DNA of 64,000 bases, from contig NZ_JABAIL010000003.1 of assembly GCF_012641475.1 (NCBI RefSeq), forward strand, positions 870,318 to 934,317, in the 5' to 3' direction. A model generated the notes under the pieces. The model saw only the letters and a program-made list of their open reading frames with translations, was not told where the DNA came from and searched no databases. Positions 35,720 to 42,655 of this stretch are shown here, one piece after another. How positions within the stretch are numbered: position 1 is the first letter of the stretch; the number at the start of each line of letters is the position of its first letter. The translations under genes and the position numbers were made by a program. This DNA is from Flammeovirga agarivorans. GTDB lineage: Bacteria > Bacteroidota > Bacteroidia > Cytophagales > Flammeovirgaceae.

Positions 35720-36298
35720 CTATATGTTGCTAGTTAAAAGATAGTTCTTTCCTCTTTCATAACCCATTTCCATTAGTTTTTGCCACACAAAAAGGGTCAT
35801 AAAACTATCAGACAACGAGTCATGCGCGTTGTCGATTAGAACTTTATCTTCAATTGACTGTAAATCACTAAAGTGATTAAATGCGGTGGCTAATCGTTGC
35901 CAGCGATAATCATTGTACTTATCATGCCATTCTTTTATCACTTCAGTAGAAAATACTTTCATGGCACAGTAAACCCCTTTTGCGTACGATAAATCGACGA
36001 AAGAAAGGTCAAAATCTGCATTATATAGAATGACATTTTTCCCTTCAACAATTTCATTGATCAGGTCTTGCATACCAAAGTCATAGATCGGTGCATCTTC
36101 TACCATTTCAGGTGTTATATGATTCACCTCCATGGCTTCTGGCCAAGATTTACGGTATTTTGGTTTGATATAAGTATTCAATAAAACCTCCTTTTGGTCA
36201 TTAATAATACTTATCTGAAGGGCCTCATCGACACCTGCATCAAGCCCGGTGGTTTCAGTATCCAGCACCAAAAAGTCTGAAGTGATTTGTCTATCCAT
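35720..36298 (-). CDS. DnaQ-like DEDDh 3'-5' exonuclease
   Basis: 192 residues, cytosolic. The exonuclease motifs are in order: ExoI VLDTETTGLD (Asp13, Glu15), ExoII YNADFDLSFVDL, and ExoIII with NAHDSLSDSF supplying the general-base His and the metal-binding Asp. It resembles stand-alone RNase T/polymerase-epsilon-like exonucleases rather than a DNA polymerase III subunit, with no extra domain. It probably trims DNA or RNA 3' ends; the substrate is not known. Confidence 0.9.
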   Translation of the reverse strand: MDRQITSDFLVLDTETTGLDAGVDEALQISIINDQKEVLLNTYIKPKYRKSWPEAMEVNHITPEMVEDAPIYDFGMQDLINEIVEGKNVILYNADFDLSFVDLSYAKGVYCAMKVFSTEVIKEWHDKYNDYRWQRLATAFNHFSDLQSIEDKVLIDNAHDSLSDSFMTLFVWQKLMEMGYERGKNYLLTSNI

Positions 36299-36371
36299 TT
36301 AAAAAAATAGCCTGATTGTATTAGATAATTACAACACAAGATATTAAAAAATGATGAAATGGAAAGGGAAA

Positions 36372-36553
36372 TTATTCGAGAATCTTCTGAGTTTTAAGTT
36401 TCTTCTCTAGTTCTGCATTTTTTCCTTTAGTTCTTTCACCTCTTTATTGATCTCTATAACATATAAAGTGAGTTCTTCGATTTTTTGAAGTAGCTTAGTA
36501 TTCATTTCTCCGAGTTGAATTCCATTTTCTGAAAATTTCCTCCATTCGTATTG
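36372..36553 (-). pseudogene. C-terminal remnant of a tail-fibre-like coiled-coil protein
   Basis: Reading the minus strand from 36553 gives YEWRKFSENGIQLGEMNTK, then a coiled-coil stretch IEELTLYVIEINKEVKELKE. At the A-run opposite 36414-36425 the frame breaks, and the rest (NAELEKKLKTQKILE, stop at 36372-36374) is in another frame. I recognise this as the usual C-terminal tail of large Bacteroidota proteins with tail-fibre or similar ends. The 5' part is missing and the left limit coincides with the island repeat, so the gene was cut there. Confidence 0.65.
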
Positions 36554-36682
36554 TTAATACGATAATGTCACTACGAACTTGTTTACGGCATAAGTTTGTA
36601 ACTTAGTTCAAAAAATAAAGTTGTCTGTTATTGAACTCAAATACTCATATTGGATAGTGCTAAATGACACTTCGAACATTGG
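36544..36682. repeat. Island repeat, copy 1 (internally deleted)
   Basis: Shares its first 95-100 bases (ATTCGTA...GTTATTGAACTCAAA) with copies at 37432 and 39348, then skips to a short version of the other end (GACACTTCGAACATTGG). It joins the tail-fibre remnant to the lipoprotein gene at 36728. Confidence 0.7.
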
Positions 36683-36727
36683 AGGAGGTAGATGAAAATG
36701 AAAAGGGTGGTTTATGTTAAAATATTA

Positions 36728-37366
36728 TTAATTATCAGAATAGTAATTAATATATCTATTTGAAGAATATTGAGTAATAGTAGTATCACTATCATATCTT
36801 TTTACTTCACGGAAAGTCCAATTACCAACAGAATCATATTTATAATTTGAAAACAAATATTTCAAATTATCTCCATTTATTATTTTAATTAAATCTGATT
36901 TGTTATAAATATAATGTAAAGAATCAATCCTATCTGAATCAATATATTTATTAACTCTAAGTTTTAATAATCCATTATTAATAATGTATTTAGAGATCAT
37001 GTATAAACTATCTGAAGAATAATAACAAAAATTTAAATTATTGATATTGAACTTATTGGCAATAAAACCATTAAATTTCCCATTAACTTTATATCCATAC
37101 ATATAATTGCCATTTTCTGAAAATATTCCCTCCTCTGTTTGATCAAATTCATCATTAAGGTAAATGTCACAAGATGAAACTTGCTTATTTTTCATATAAT
37201 GACTTATAGTAGTGAAACTATATTTTTTGTTTTTTGTAATGTTTACTTCTTTAATAAATTTAATATTACTACGTAAATTGGGGTCTATGTAATTATACTC
37301 TTCTTTTCTTGATCTAGAACACGAGAAAAAAAATAGTAAGATTATTAAAGTGATTTTTATATTCAT
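36728..37366 (-). CDS. Hypothetical lipoprotein, possible orphan immunity protein
   Basis: 212 residues, lipobox LLFFFSC (Cys16), otherwise rich in Asn, Tyr, Ser and Lys with no recognised domain. About 8 bp upstream on the same strand a 16-codon open remnant (TCYTNGDTTRFERKLN, 37374-37424) ends, as the tail of a toxin gene ends just before its immunity gene. It is bounded on both sides by island repeats. The immunity role is inference from this layout. Codon use is unusually AT-rich compared with the housekeeping neighbours. Confidence 0.7.
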   Translation of the reverse strand: MNIKITLIILLFFFSCSRSRKEEYNYIDPNLRSNIKFIKEVNITKNKKYSFTTISHYMKNKQVSSCDIYLNDEFDQTEEGIFSENGNYMYGYKVNGKFNGFIANKFNINNLNFCYYSSDSLYMISKYIINNGLLKLRVNKYIDSDRIDSLHYIYNKSDLIKIINGDNLKYLFSNYKYDSVGNWTFREVKRYDSDTTITQYSSNRYINYYSDN

Positions 37367-37431
37367 TTCTTTATCAATTTAATTTTCTTTCAAATCTTGT
37401 TGTATCACCGTTAGTGTAACAAGTCTACTTA

Positions 37432-37850
37432 CTCTATTCGTAGTGTTACGCGATAGTGTCATTACGAATTTGTTTATGGCCTAAGTTTGTAACTTATATC
37501 AAAAAATAAAGTTGTCTTGTTATTGAACCCAAAAATTCTTTTTGGTCATGATTTGTAATCTTGCTCTTTTGATATATCTACTCTATAATCTACTAAAGAT
37601 TACAATTGAGCTATTATTCCTATTTGCAATACAATATCTTATCATAGTTGTTTTTGAAGTTCAGCTTGTTGTTGCTTTAATTGATAGAACAAATGTAGGT
37701 TTCTACATGTAAAATCTCCGCTGTGAAAATAATAACAAGAAGAGAGTGTATCTCATTATTTGTTGTTTGCTTTTTAGCATTGAGTTATAAGTCAAAGACT
37801 TAGTTAATTAGTAAGTTTGGAGTGACATTGTTTTTAATACTCTGAACAGT
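37432..37850. repeat. Island repeat, copy 2 (full, about 419 bp)
   Basis: Aligns end to end with the copy at 39348-39766. Shared blocks are CTCTATTCGTAGTGTTA, TTTGTAACTTA, AAAAAATAAAGTTGTCT, AATCTACTAAAGATT, TTTTTGAAGTTCAGCTTGTT, AGGTTTCTACATGTAAAATC, GAGTGTATCTCATT and CTGAACAGT. An internal reading frame present in copy 4 is broken here. It contains no transposase. Confidence 0.85.
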
Positions 37851-37865
37851 AGTATATAAATTCAT

Positions 37866-38345
37866 TTATTGTTTTAAATCACAAATTGGTATCAAAACTC
37901 TTAAGAAAAAATTTTTCACATATTTCTCTTTAAACAAAATTTCAGAATATATATCTCCATCCATATCAATTATTTCTTGGTGGTAATCTTCTATTCTCAT
38001 AAGGACCAATTTGAATTGTTTGGTCTCTAATTTCTGTATCATAATTTTATTATTTAACCTTATAATTGGATTAAAATCATCATAAAATTCACAGAAAGTA
38101 CTTTCAATATAGTAACCATCCAAATAAATATATTTATCCATTAGTATATCTGAGTATGAATATTTCTTTAAATTATTAACACTATCAACTATACAAACTA
38201 AATTTGCTTCCCTCTTCTTATGAATGAATACTTTATATGGATTAATTAATTCAACTGTATCCACTGAATAATATTTTATGTTTTTTTGAGCAAAGCCATA
38301 AAAAGTACAACTCATGAAAATGATTAATAATATTATATTTTTCAT
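37866..38345 (-). CDS. Hypothetical exported protein, possible orphan immunity protein
   Basis: 159 residues with signal peptide MKNIILLIIFMSCTFYGFAQ; the mature domain is basic with many Tyr, Lys and Ile and no known fold. Its ATG follows 1 bp after the stop of a toxin-like remnant (38347-38478), the spacing expected of a toxin-immunity pair. It is flanked by island repeats. The function is inferred from context only. Export to the periplasm would fit neutralising a toxin that acts there. Confidence 0.7.
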   Translation of the reverse strand: MKNIILLIIFMSCTFYGFAQKNIKYYSVDTVELINPYKVFIHKKREANLVCIVDSVNNLKKYSYSDILMDKYIYLDGYYIESTFCEFYDDFNPIIRLNNKIMIQKLETKQFKLVLMRIEDYHQEIIDMDGDIYSEILFKEKYVKNFFLRVLIPICDLKQ

Positions 38346-38346
38346 A

Positions 38347-38478
38347 TTATTCGTTCTTTTTTACTTTACCTACTTTAAGTCTGTTTACAACATTTCGGTC
38401 AACTGATATAAGACCATTAGTAGGAATAAAATATGCAGCTCTTCTCTCCGCATTAGATTTAACAACATCTGAATTAGT
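38347..38478 (-). pseudogene. Toxin-tip remnant
   Basis: A 43-codon open frame without a start, reading VVKSNAERRAAYFIPTNGLI and ending LKVGKVKKNE-stop. It stops 1 bp before the ATG of the gene at 38345 and is cut on its 5' side by an island repeat. It resembles the C-terminal end of a polymorphic toxin or pre-toxin region; I cannot name a family. Confidence 0.55.
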
Positions 38479-38498
38479 TCACTAAATGGTTTACCACT

Positions 38499-38613
38499 AA
38501 GAAGAGAGTGTATCTCATTTTTTTGATGTTTACTTTTTGTCATCTTGTTATAAATAAACTTATTTGATGAATAAGTTTATTTATAACATAAGTGTTTTAC
38601 ACTCGGAACAGTG
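38499..38613. repeat. Island repeat, copy 3 (right part only)
   Basis: Begins AAGAAGAGAGTGTATCTCATTT and ends CTCGGAACAGTGAGG, matching the last third of the full copies. Its middle contains a different inverted repeat, AATAAACTTAT...ATAAGTTTATT (about 38551-38584), absent from the full copies. Confidence 0.7.
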
Positions 38614-38625
38614 AGGAGAACACAC

Positions 38626-39045
38626 TTATTGATAATACTCTTTTATATTTTCCTTAATTTTATTTGATAGTTCTACCGGGTCAGAAAACAAATATTTTAA
38701 AGAATATCTTTTAGGTAGAATAAATAGAACACTTCTTTCATTGAATTGAATTTTATAAATGAATAAAAAGAAAGGAGACACATCACAAAAATCATTATAC
38801 GAATATGTTTTCTTTAAAAATAACCTCTTAACCACAATACCTTTAGGTTTTAAATGAATCTCATAGAACTGAAAATTAACAAAATTCATTAAAAACAAAC
38901 CTCCTACATAACAAGAAAGAAATATCACACCTTCAAGACTAGGATTCTTAATAGCAAAAAAAAATGGAATAACTAAAAAAAATGACATAATTAAAAAAAT
39001 AATTTGGCTTAAAACCGAGCAATAACTTAAACTTAAATACTTCAT
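38626..39045 (-). CDS. Two-helix membrane protein, possible orphan immunity protein
   Basis: 139 residues from ATG 39045 (MKYLSLSYCSVLSQ). Two membrane helices at about 10-30 and 40-58 are followed by a cytoplasmic beta-rich domain, the shape of many small bPH-like immunity proteins. The start is 2 bp after the stop of an upstream toxin-like remnant (TGATTATG), indicating coupled translation. There is no recognisable family motif. The immunity role is inferred from its place in the repeat array. Confidence 0.65.
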   Translation of the reverse strand: MKYLSLSYCSVLSQIIFLIMSFFLVIPFFFAIKNPSLEGVIFLSCYVGGLFLMNFVNFQFYEIHLKPKGIVVKRLFLKKTYSYNDFCDVSPFFLFIYKIQFNERSVLFILPKRYSLKYLFSDPVELSNKIKENIKEYYQ

Positions 39046-39047
39046 AA

Positions 39048-39349
39048 TCAATCAAATGTAATTCTATAACCTAATTCAATATTTATTTCTGGTACTATAA
39101 CGAGCTCAACTTTAGTACCTGTAGTCCCTCCTACTGTTAAAGTAGTTTTATCAGCTTCATTCTCTACTTTACCAAAAGCTGCAATCCCAGCTCCAATATT
39201 GACGGGACCTTCTGCTTTAGTATCAGCAGTCACTATTCAGAACCTGAAGAAACTTCTATACCGTGTCCAACACTTCCTCCATGTGAAAGTTTTACTTTTC
39301 CATCTTTTAGAAGGTAATTTTTTTCTGACTTAAATTTGATGTCACACCT
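39048..39349 (-). pseudogene. Toxin-tip remnant, frameshifted
   Basis: The upper part (39349 downward) reads KFKSEKNYLLKDGKVKLSHG then GGSVGHGIEVSSGSE and stops near 39235. A second frame continues TADTKAEGPVNIGAGIAAFG and ends IELGYRITFD with a TGA at 39048-39050. The two join by a frameshift around 39233. There is no start codon; the 5' limit is the edge of the island repeat. It looks like the C-terminal domain of a secreted toxin, family unknown. Confidence 0.6.
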
Positions 39350-39766
39350 CTATTCGTAGTGTTAAACGATAGTGTCACTACGAATTTGTTTACGGCATAA
39401 GTTTGTAACTTAGTTCAAAAAATAAAGTTGTCTAGTTATTGAACTCAAAGGCTCTTTTTGTCCATGATTGAAATCTTGGTCTTTTTAATATACCTATTCT
39501 ATAATCTACTAAAGATTCCAACTGAGGTAGCTCTCCCATTTGCAATAAACTCTCTTCTAACCGTTGTTTTTGAAGTTCAGCTTGTTGCTGTTTTAAATGA
39601 TAGAAAGAGCGTAGGTTTCTACATGTAAAATCTCCGCTGTGAAAATAATAACAAGAAAAGAGTGTATCTCATTTTTAGTTGTTTGCTTTTTGACGTTTTG
39701 TTTTAAATTAAAGACTTAATCATTGGTAAGTGCGAAATAACACTGAGTTTAACATTCTGAACAGTG
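39348..39766. repeat. Island repeat, copy 4 (full, about 419 bp) with a 78-codon open frame
   Basis: The second full copy. On the minus strand it holds an uninterrupted frame from 39668 to the TAG at 39432-39434, reading FTCRNLRSFYHLKQQQAELQ, then RLEESLLQMGELPQLESLV and FQSWTKRAFEFNN. There is no early ATG and I recognise no family. The same frame is broken in copy 2, so it is decaying or was never translated. Confidence 0.85.
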
Positions 39767-39794
39767 CAGAGTTTGTTCCAAATTTATAATCAAA

Positions 39795-40181
39795 CTAGTG
39801 ATTAACATTCTGACTAAAAGGGGAATTTAAAAAAACTGTATCTGCATATAATATATTAAATTCAGCATCATCCCTTTTTATTGTAATAAATGAATTATTT
39901 TTTTCCTTCAAAATATAGTCATTTTCTTTTAATTCATTGTAAAATTTCATACCACCATTGGTATTGTAAATTATTATTTCTTTTCGACTATCAAATACTA
40001 TCTTCCGCAATATTGACCTATTAGGTATTGTTTCCTTACTCAAAACACGACCTTCAAAAGTTTCTTTATATCGTTTTATTGCAAGACTTTGATCAAAATT
40101 TTTATCATTTTCATTAAAAAAAATATGAAATATTATGAACAAACATATAATACCACTTAAAAAATAAGATATTCTATTCAT
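39795..40181 (-). CDS. Single-helix membrane protein, possible orphan immunity protein
   Basis: 128 residues from ATG 40181 (MNRISYFLSGIICLFIIFHI), which puts the membrane helix at the N-terminus; an upstream in-frame ATG at 40217 adds 12 residues. The remainder is a small extracytoplasmic domain rich in Lys, Asn and Ile with no known motif. A full island repeat lies downstream and a short one upstream, with no toxin remnant next to it. The immunity role is a guess from context. Confidence 0.6.
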   Translation of the reverse strand: MNRISYFLSGIICLFIIFHIFFNENDKNFDQSLAIKRYKETFEGRVLSKETIPNRSILRKIVFDSRKEIIIYNTNGGMKFYNELKENDYILKEKNNSFITIKRDDAEFNILYADTVFLNSPFSQNVNH

Positions 40182-40242
40182 TGTAAAATTGTGTAGTTCC
40201 AAATTTGTAAACTGCATATTAAAAGGAAGAGTAAACCTTTAT

Positions 40243-40277
40243 TTTGGAGTGACACTGCATTTAACACTCAGAGCAGT
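40243..40277. repeat. Island repeat, copy 5 (short end fragment)
   Basis: TTGGAGTGACACTGCATTTA followed by ACACTCAGAGCAGTGGA matches the last 35 bases of the full repeat. Confidence 0.6.
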
Positions 40278-40323
40278 GGATTTTTTTTAAAAAAACTTCT
40301 TTCACTAAATATAGTTAAAGGGT

Positions 40324-40692
40324 TTATTTACTAGCGCTTATCTTAATATAAGAAGTCAAATAAATAAATAATGATATAACACAATTTTTTTCTTCTTGTA
40401 AACTCAAAGTTTTATAAAAAAAAAAGAGTATTAATGTTATAAATAAGTACATGGGTAAAAACCCTTTAGGGAAAGAAAGATTCAAATAAAAACTATTAAA
40501 ATTAATTACTTTAAAATTATTAAAAATAACTCCTTTTTTAATACCATTGAGAAATATCAACCTAAATAAATTTAAAAAAATTATAAAGACGCTGAGATAA
40601 AATATAACTGTTTCAGGTAAAAACATTATTATTCTATTGAATAGTATTATTATCAATATTGATATATATAATATTTCAAATTTGGATTTCAT
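40324..40692 (-). CDS. Multi-helix membrane protein, possible orphan immunity protein
   Basis: 122 residues, very hydrophobic: helices at about 7-25, 28-50 and 78-95. There is no known domain. The ATG lies 2 bp after the stop of an upstream toxin-like remnant. Such small integral membrane proteins are often immunity proteins against membrane-acting toxins; here that is inference from position only. Confidence 0.6.
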   Translation of the reverse strand: MKSKFEILYISILIIILFNRIIMFLPETVIFYLSVFIIFLNLFRLIFLNGIKKGVIFNNFKVINFNSFYLNLSFPKGFLPMYLFITLILFFFYKTLSLQEEKNCVISLFIYLTSYIKISASK

Positions 40693-40694
40693 AG

Positions 40695-40888
40695 TTACAT
40701 ATAATTTGTTGATTTTGTTACCTTAGTATATAACGTTAATCTTTCATTAAACTGTGATTTCAATAAGACTTTTGATCCTGAAAAATCAATGATATTTTAA
40801 TATAGTTTGCAGTAGCTTCTACTCCTCTTATTCCAATCAAAACACTTTGAATCATTGGTAGTAAAGCCCCTTTACCTACACAAAAATT
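40695..40888 (-). pseudogene. Toxin-tip remnant, frameshifted
   Basis: From 40888 the minus strand reads NFCVGKGALLPMIQSVLIGI then RGVEATANYIK. It continues in a second frame as IDFSGSKVLLKSQFNERLTL and ends VTKSTNYM with a TAA at 40695-40697. One frameshift lies near 40800. The 5' end is cut at an island repeat. It is followed at once by the membrane-protein gene at 40692. Confidence 0.6.
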
Positions 40889-40891
40889 AAA

Positions 40892-41009
40892 TAAGAAGAG
40901 AGTGTATTTCATATTTTTGATGTTTGCTTTTTTGACGTCATGTTATAAGTCAAAGACTTAATCAATTAGTATATCCGTGTGACACAACGTTTAATACTCT
41001 GAACAGTGA
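40892..41009. repeat. Island repeat, copy 6 (right part only)
   Basis: From AAGAAGAGAGTGTATTTCAT to ACTCTGAACAGTGAG, matching the last third of the full copies, including the TTATAAGTCAAAGACTTA block also seen in copy 2. It separates the Imm11-like gene from the next toxin remnant. Confidence 0.75.
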
Positions 41010-41029
41010 GGGATTACAGTGAAGTTAGA

Positions 41030-41647
41030 TCAAAAAAATAAACTTGTTGACTTTTGTTCAATTTCTAAACCTGTTAGATTGTGTTTTATTATTTCATCTT
41101 TAAGGTAATTGCTAATGAACATCTCAGTAAAATGGAAATAATCGTAATCAAATTTAGACGATAATTTGATCTTCTTTGGAAAAATGGCTAATTGACCATA
41201 AGAATCATGATAATACTTATCTGAGAGTATAAGTTCATTTGATTTGCTTATTAATTCTTTTTTATTAACAAAATAACATTCATCTATTGTATGAATTGAA
41301 TTAAGAGACTTCAAATACCCCAGGTAGAATTCTGATTTCTCATATTCTATAGAATTCAACATTAAACCATAAATATCTTTAAAATTGATAATTACAAATT
41401 CCTCATGTGAACTTTTTATTTTTACTTTTTCTACTGAATGAGGTGATAAATTCATTTGTTTAAATGAATAATAACATCTATTTGATATTAATAATTTATT
41501 CTTTCTAAAATTTGAAGCCAATATAAAATCAGTTAATGGACATAGTTCATTAACTTCTATAGAGTTTATTTTTTCTAGTTTCCTTATTTTTTTAGGAATT
41601 TTTCTAAACTTATCTTGAATAGAATAATAATTCATAGTTTTATTCAT
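41030..41647 (-). CDS. Imm11-like immunity protein
   Basis: 205 residues, soluble, no signal peptide. The arrangement is typical of the Imm11/DUF1629 family: an N-terminal part, then CPLTDFILASNFRKNKLLIS, a mid-region EEFVIINFKDIYGLMLNSIE, the S-I-D-type strand, and a C-terminal IFPKKIKLSSKFDYDYFHFT segment ending in a helix with TGLEIEQ. The start overlaps the stop of the toxin frame upstream by 8 bp, as expected for a toxin-immunity pair. The family call is from remembered pattern, so moderate. A second in-frame ATG is at 41635. Confidence 0.72.
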   Translation of the reverse strand: MNKTMNYYSIQDKFRKIPKKIRKLEKINSIEVNELCPLTDFILASNFRKNKLLISNRCYYSFKQMNLSPHSVEKVKIKSSHEEFVIINFKDIYGLMLNSIEYEKSEFYLGYLKSLNSIHTIDECYFVNKKELISKSNELILSDKYYHDSYGQLAIFPKKIKLSSKFDYDYFHFTEMFISNYLKDEIIKHNLTGLEIEQKSTSLFF

Positions 41648-42053
41648 TATATAAAGTTCTAAAAACTGAATTTAAATTTTGAAATGGTTCATCTGCAATA
41701 TCTTTATCTAAAACTTCGGATTTAATAATGTTTTTTAGACGTTTTGCGGAATTTTCAAGAATATCATAATTGTATTGGTTATACCAATAATGACTTCCAT
41801 GAATACCATAGCCACCATTATTCGTAAATCTTTCCAAAAGAATAGTAAAGCTATCATTATTATAACCCACAGATTTAGCAATTTGATATAACTCTTTAAC
41901 ATCATCAGGAGCATTAGAGTCTGCTCTTGTAATAGCTTCAACATTCAGATGATGCTCTTGATACCCATTATGATTACGTCCTTCGAGACCTCTTTCTCTC
42001 AAAGAGTAAGCCATTTCTGCTGAAACATCATCTAATTTTGCAGCCGTAGTCAA
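41640..42053 (-). pseudogene. RHS C-terminal nuclease-like toxin domain, out of frame with its core
   Basis: A 137-codon frame that has no ATG at its 5' end; the first codon possible is TTG. It continues from the RHS core after a one-step slip in the T6 run opposite 42051-42057. It contains GYQEHHLNVEAI, then DSNAPDDVKELY, GYNNDSFTILLERF and GIHGSHYWYNQYN. The double His, Asn and Gly-x-His pattern resembles HNH-superfamily toxins of the AHH/WHH sort, which cut nucleic acids. The immunity gene overlaps its end. As it stands it would only be made through frameshifting or from an internal start. Confidence 0.62.
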
Positions 42054-42570
42054 AAAACAATACTTCCACCAATAATCGACAACGCTTTTCCTCTTGTTAG
42101 CTCACCATCTTCAAACTTTTGAATAACTCGAAACACTCCTCCTTTCATATAAACTCCTCCAAGTTGTGCTACTTTATAAGCATACTCTTTATCAGTTATT
42201 GGACTATTTAAAAAATCTGCAATTGGATTCCCTTTATTACTTTTCCTGTTATATGTTTGTATCTTGACATTATTACTGCCATACATATTCTGCATTTCTT
42301 CAATGCTCATCCCGTACACATCTTTCCCATCAGGATCGATAAAATATATTGGATTATCTAATGCATAAGTAAATGGTGATATATTTAAATAGTTTTCTGC
42401 ATGAGGATCAATAGTGAACCATCTTCCTAAGCTAGCTTCGTAATCAATAAATCCAACCTCCTCCTGTTATTCTTTCCTATTATAGTGAAACTTATTGATC
42501 AGACTTATCCTCCTTCTCAACCACCACCATATTCATACCAAATGGTGGCGATTATTCAGTAGATTCAATG
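42050..42570 (-). pseudogene. RHS-repeat-associated core, degraded 3' fragment
   Basis: The intact frame 42466-42050 reads GFIDYEASLGRWFTIDPHAE, then LNISPFTYALDNPIYFIDPD and DGKDVYGMSIEEMQ; it is the conserved end of an RHS core plus a pre-toxin stretch. Upstream, in other frames and past stops, PPFGMNMVVVEKEDKSDQ and KFHYNRKE continue the RHS pattern to about 42570. The long N-terminal shell is absent; the arsenic operon terminator begins 50 bp further on. At least three frame breaks make this a pseudogene. Confidence 0.85.
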
Positions 42571-42615
42571 ACAATTTACCAAGTTTACTGGTTTATCATT
42601 TTTTAGTTCTTACAT

Positions 42616-42650
42616 AAAAAAGTGCTTTGCATTTTATACAAAGCACTTTC
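42616..42650 (-). terminator. Terminator of the arsenic operon
   Basis: An 11-bp perfect stem (42619-42629 with 42639-42649) followed on the minus strand by a T-run of six, immediately after arsA. Confidence 0.85.
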
Positions 42651-42655
42651 AAATA

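Noticed and set aside
39048-39233. 61-codon frame taken as a separate small gene
   Set aside because: It would need a GTG start and is preceded by an in-phase continuation in another frame; it is better read as the frameshifted end of a toxin remnant.
36544-41009. Repeats considered as a CRISPR array
   Set aside because: Copies are 35-419 bp long, few, unevenly spaced, and separated by genes; there are no short regular repeats with unique spacers and no cas genes.
36544-41009. Repeats considered as insertion sequences
   Set aside because: No transposase frame, no terminal inverted repeats and no target-site duplications could be seen; the only internal frame (78 codons) matches nothing I know.
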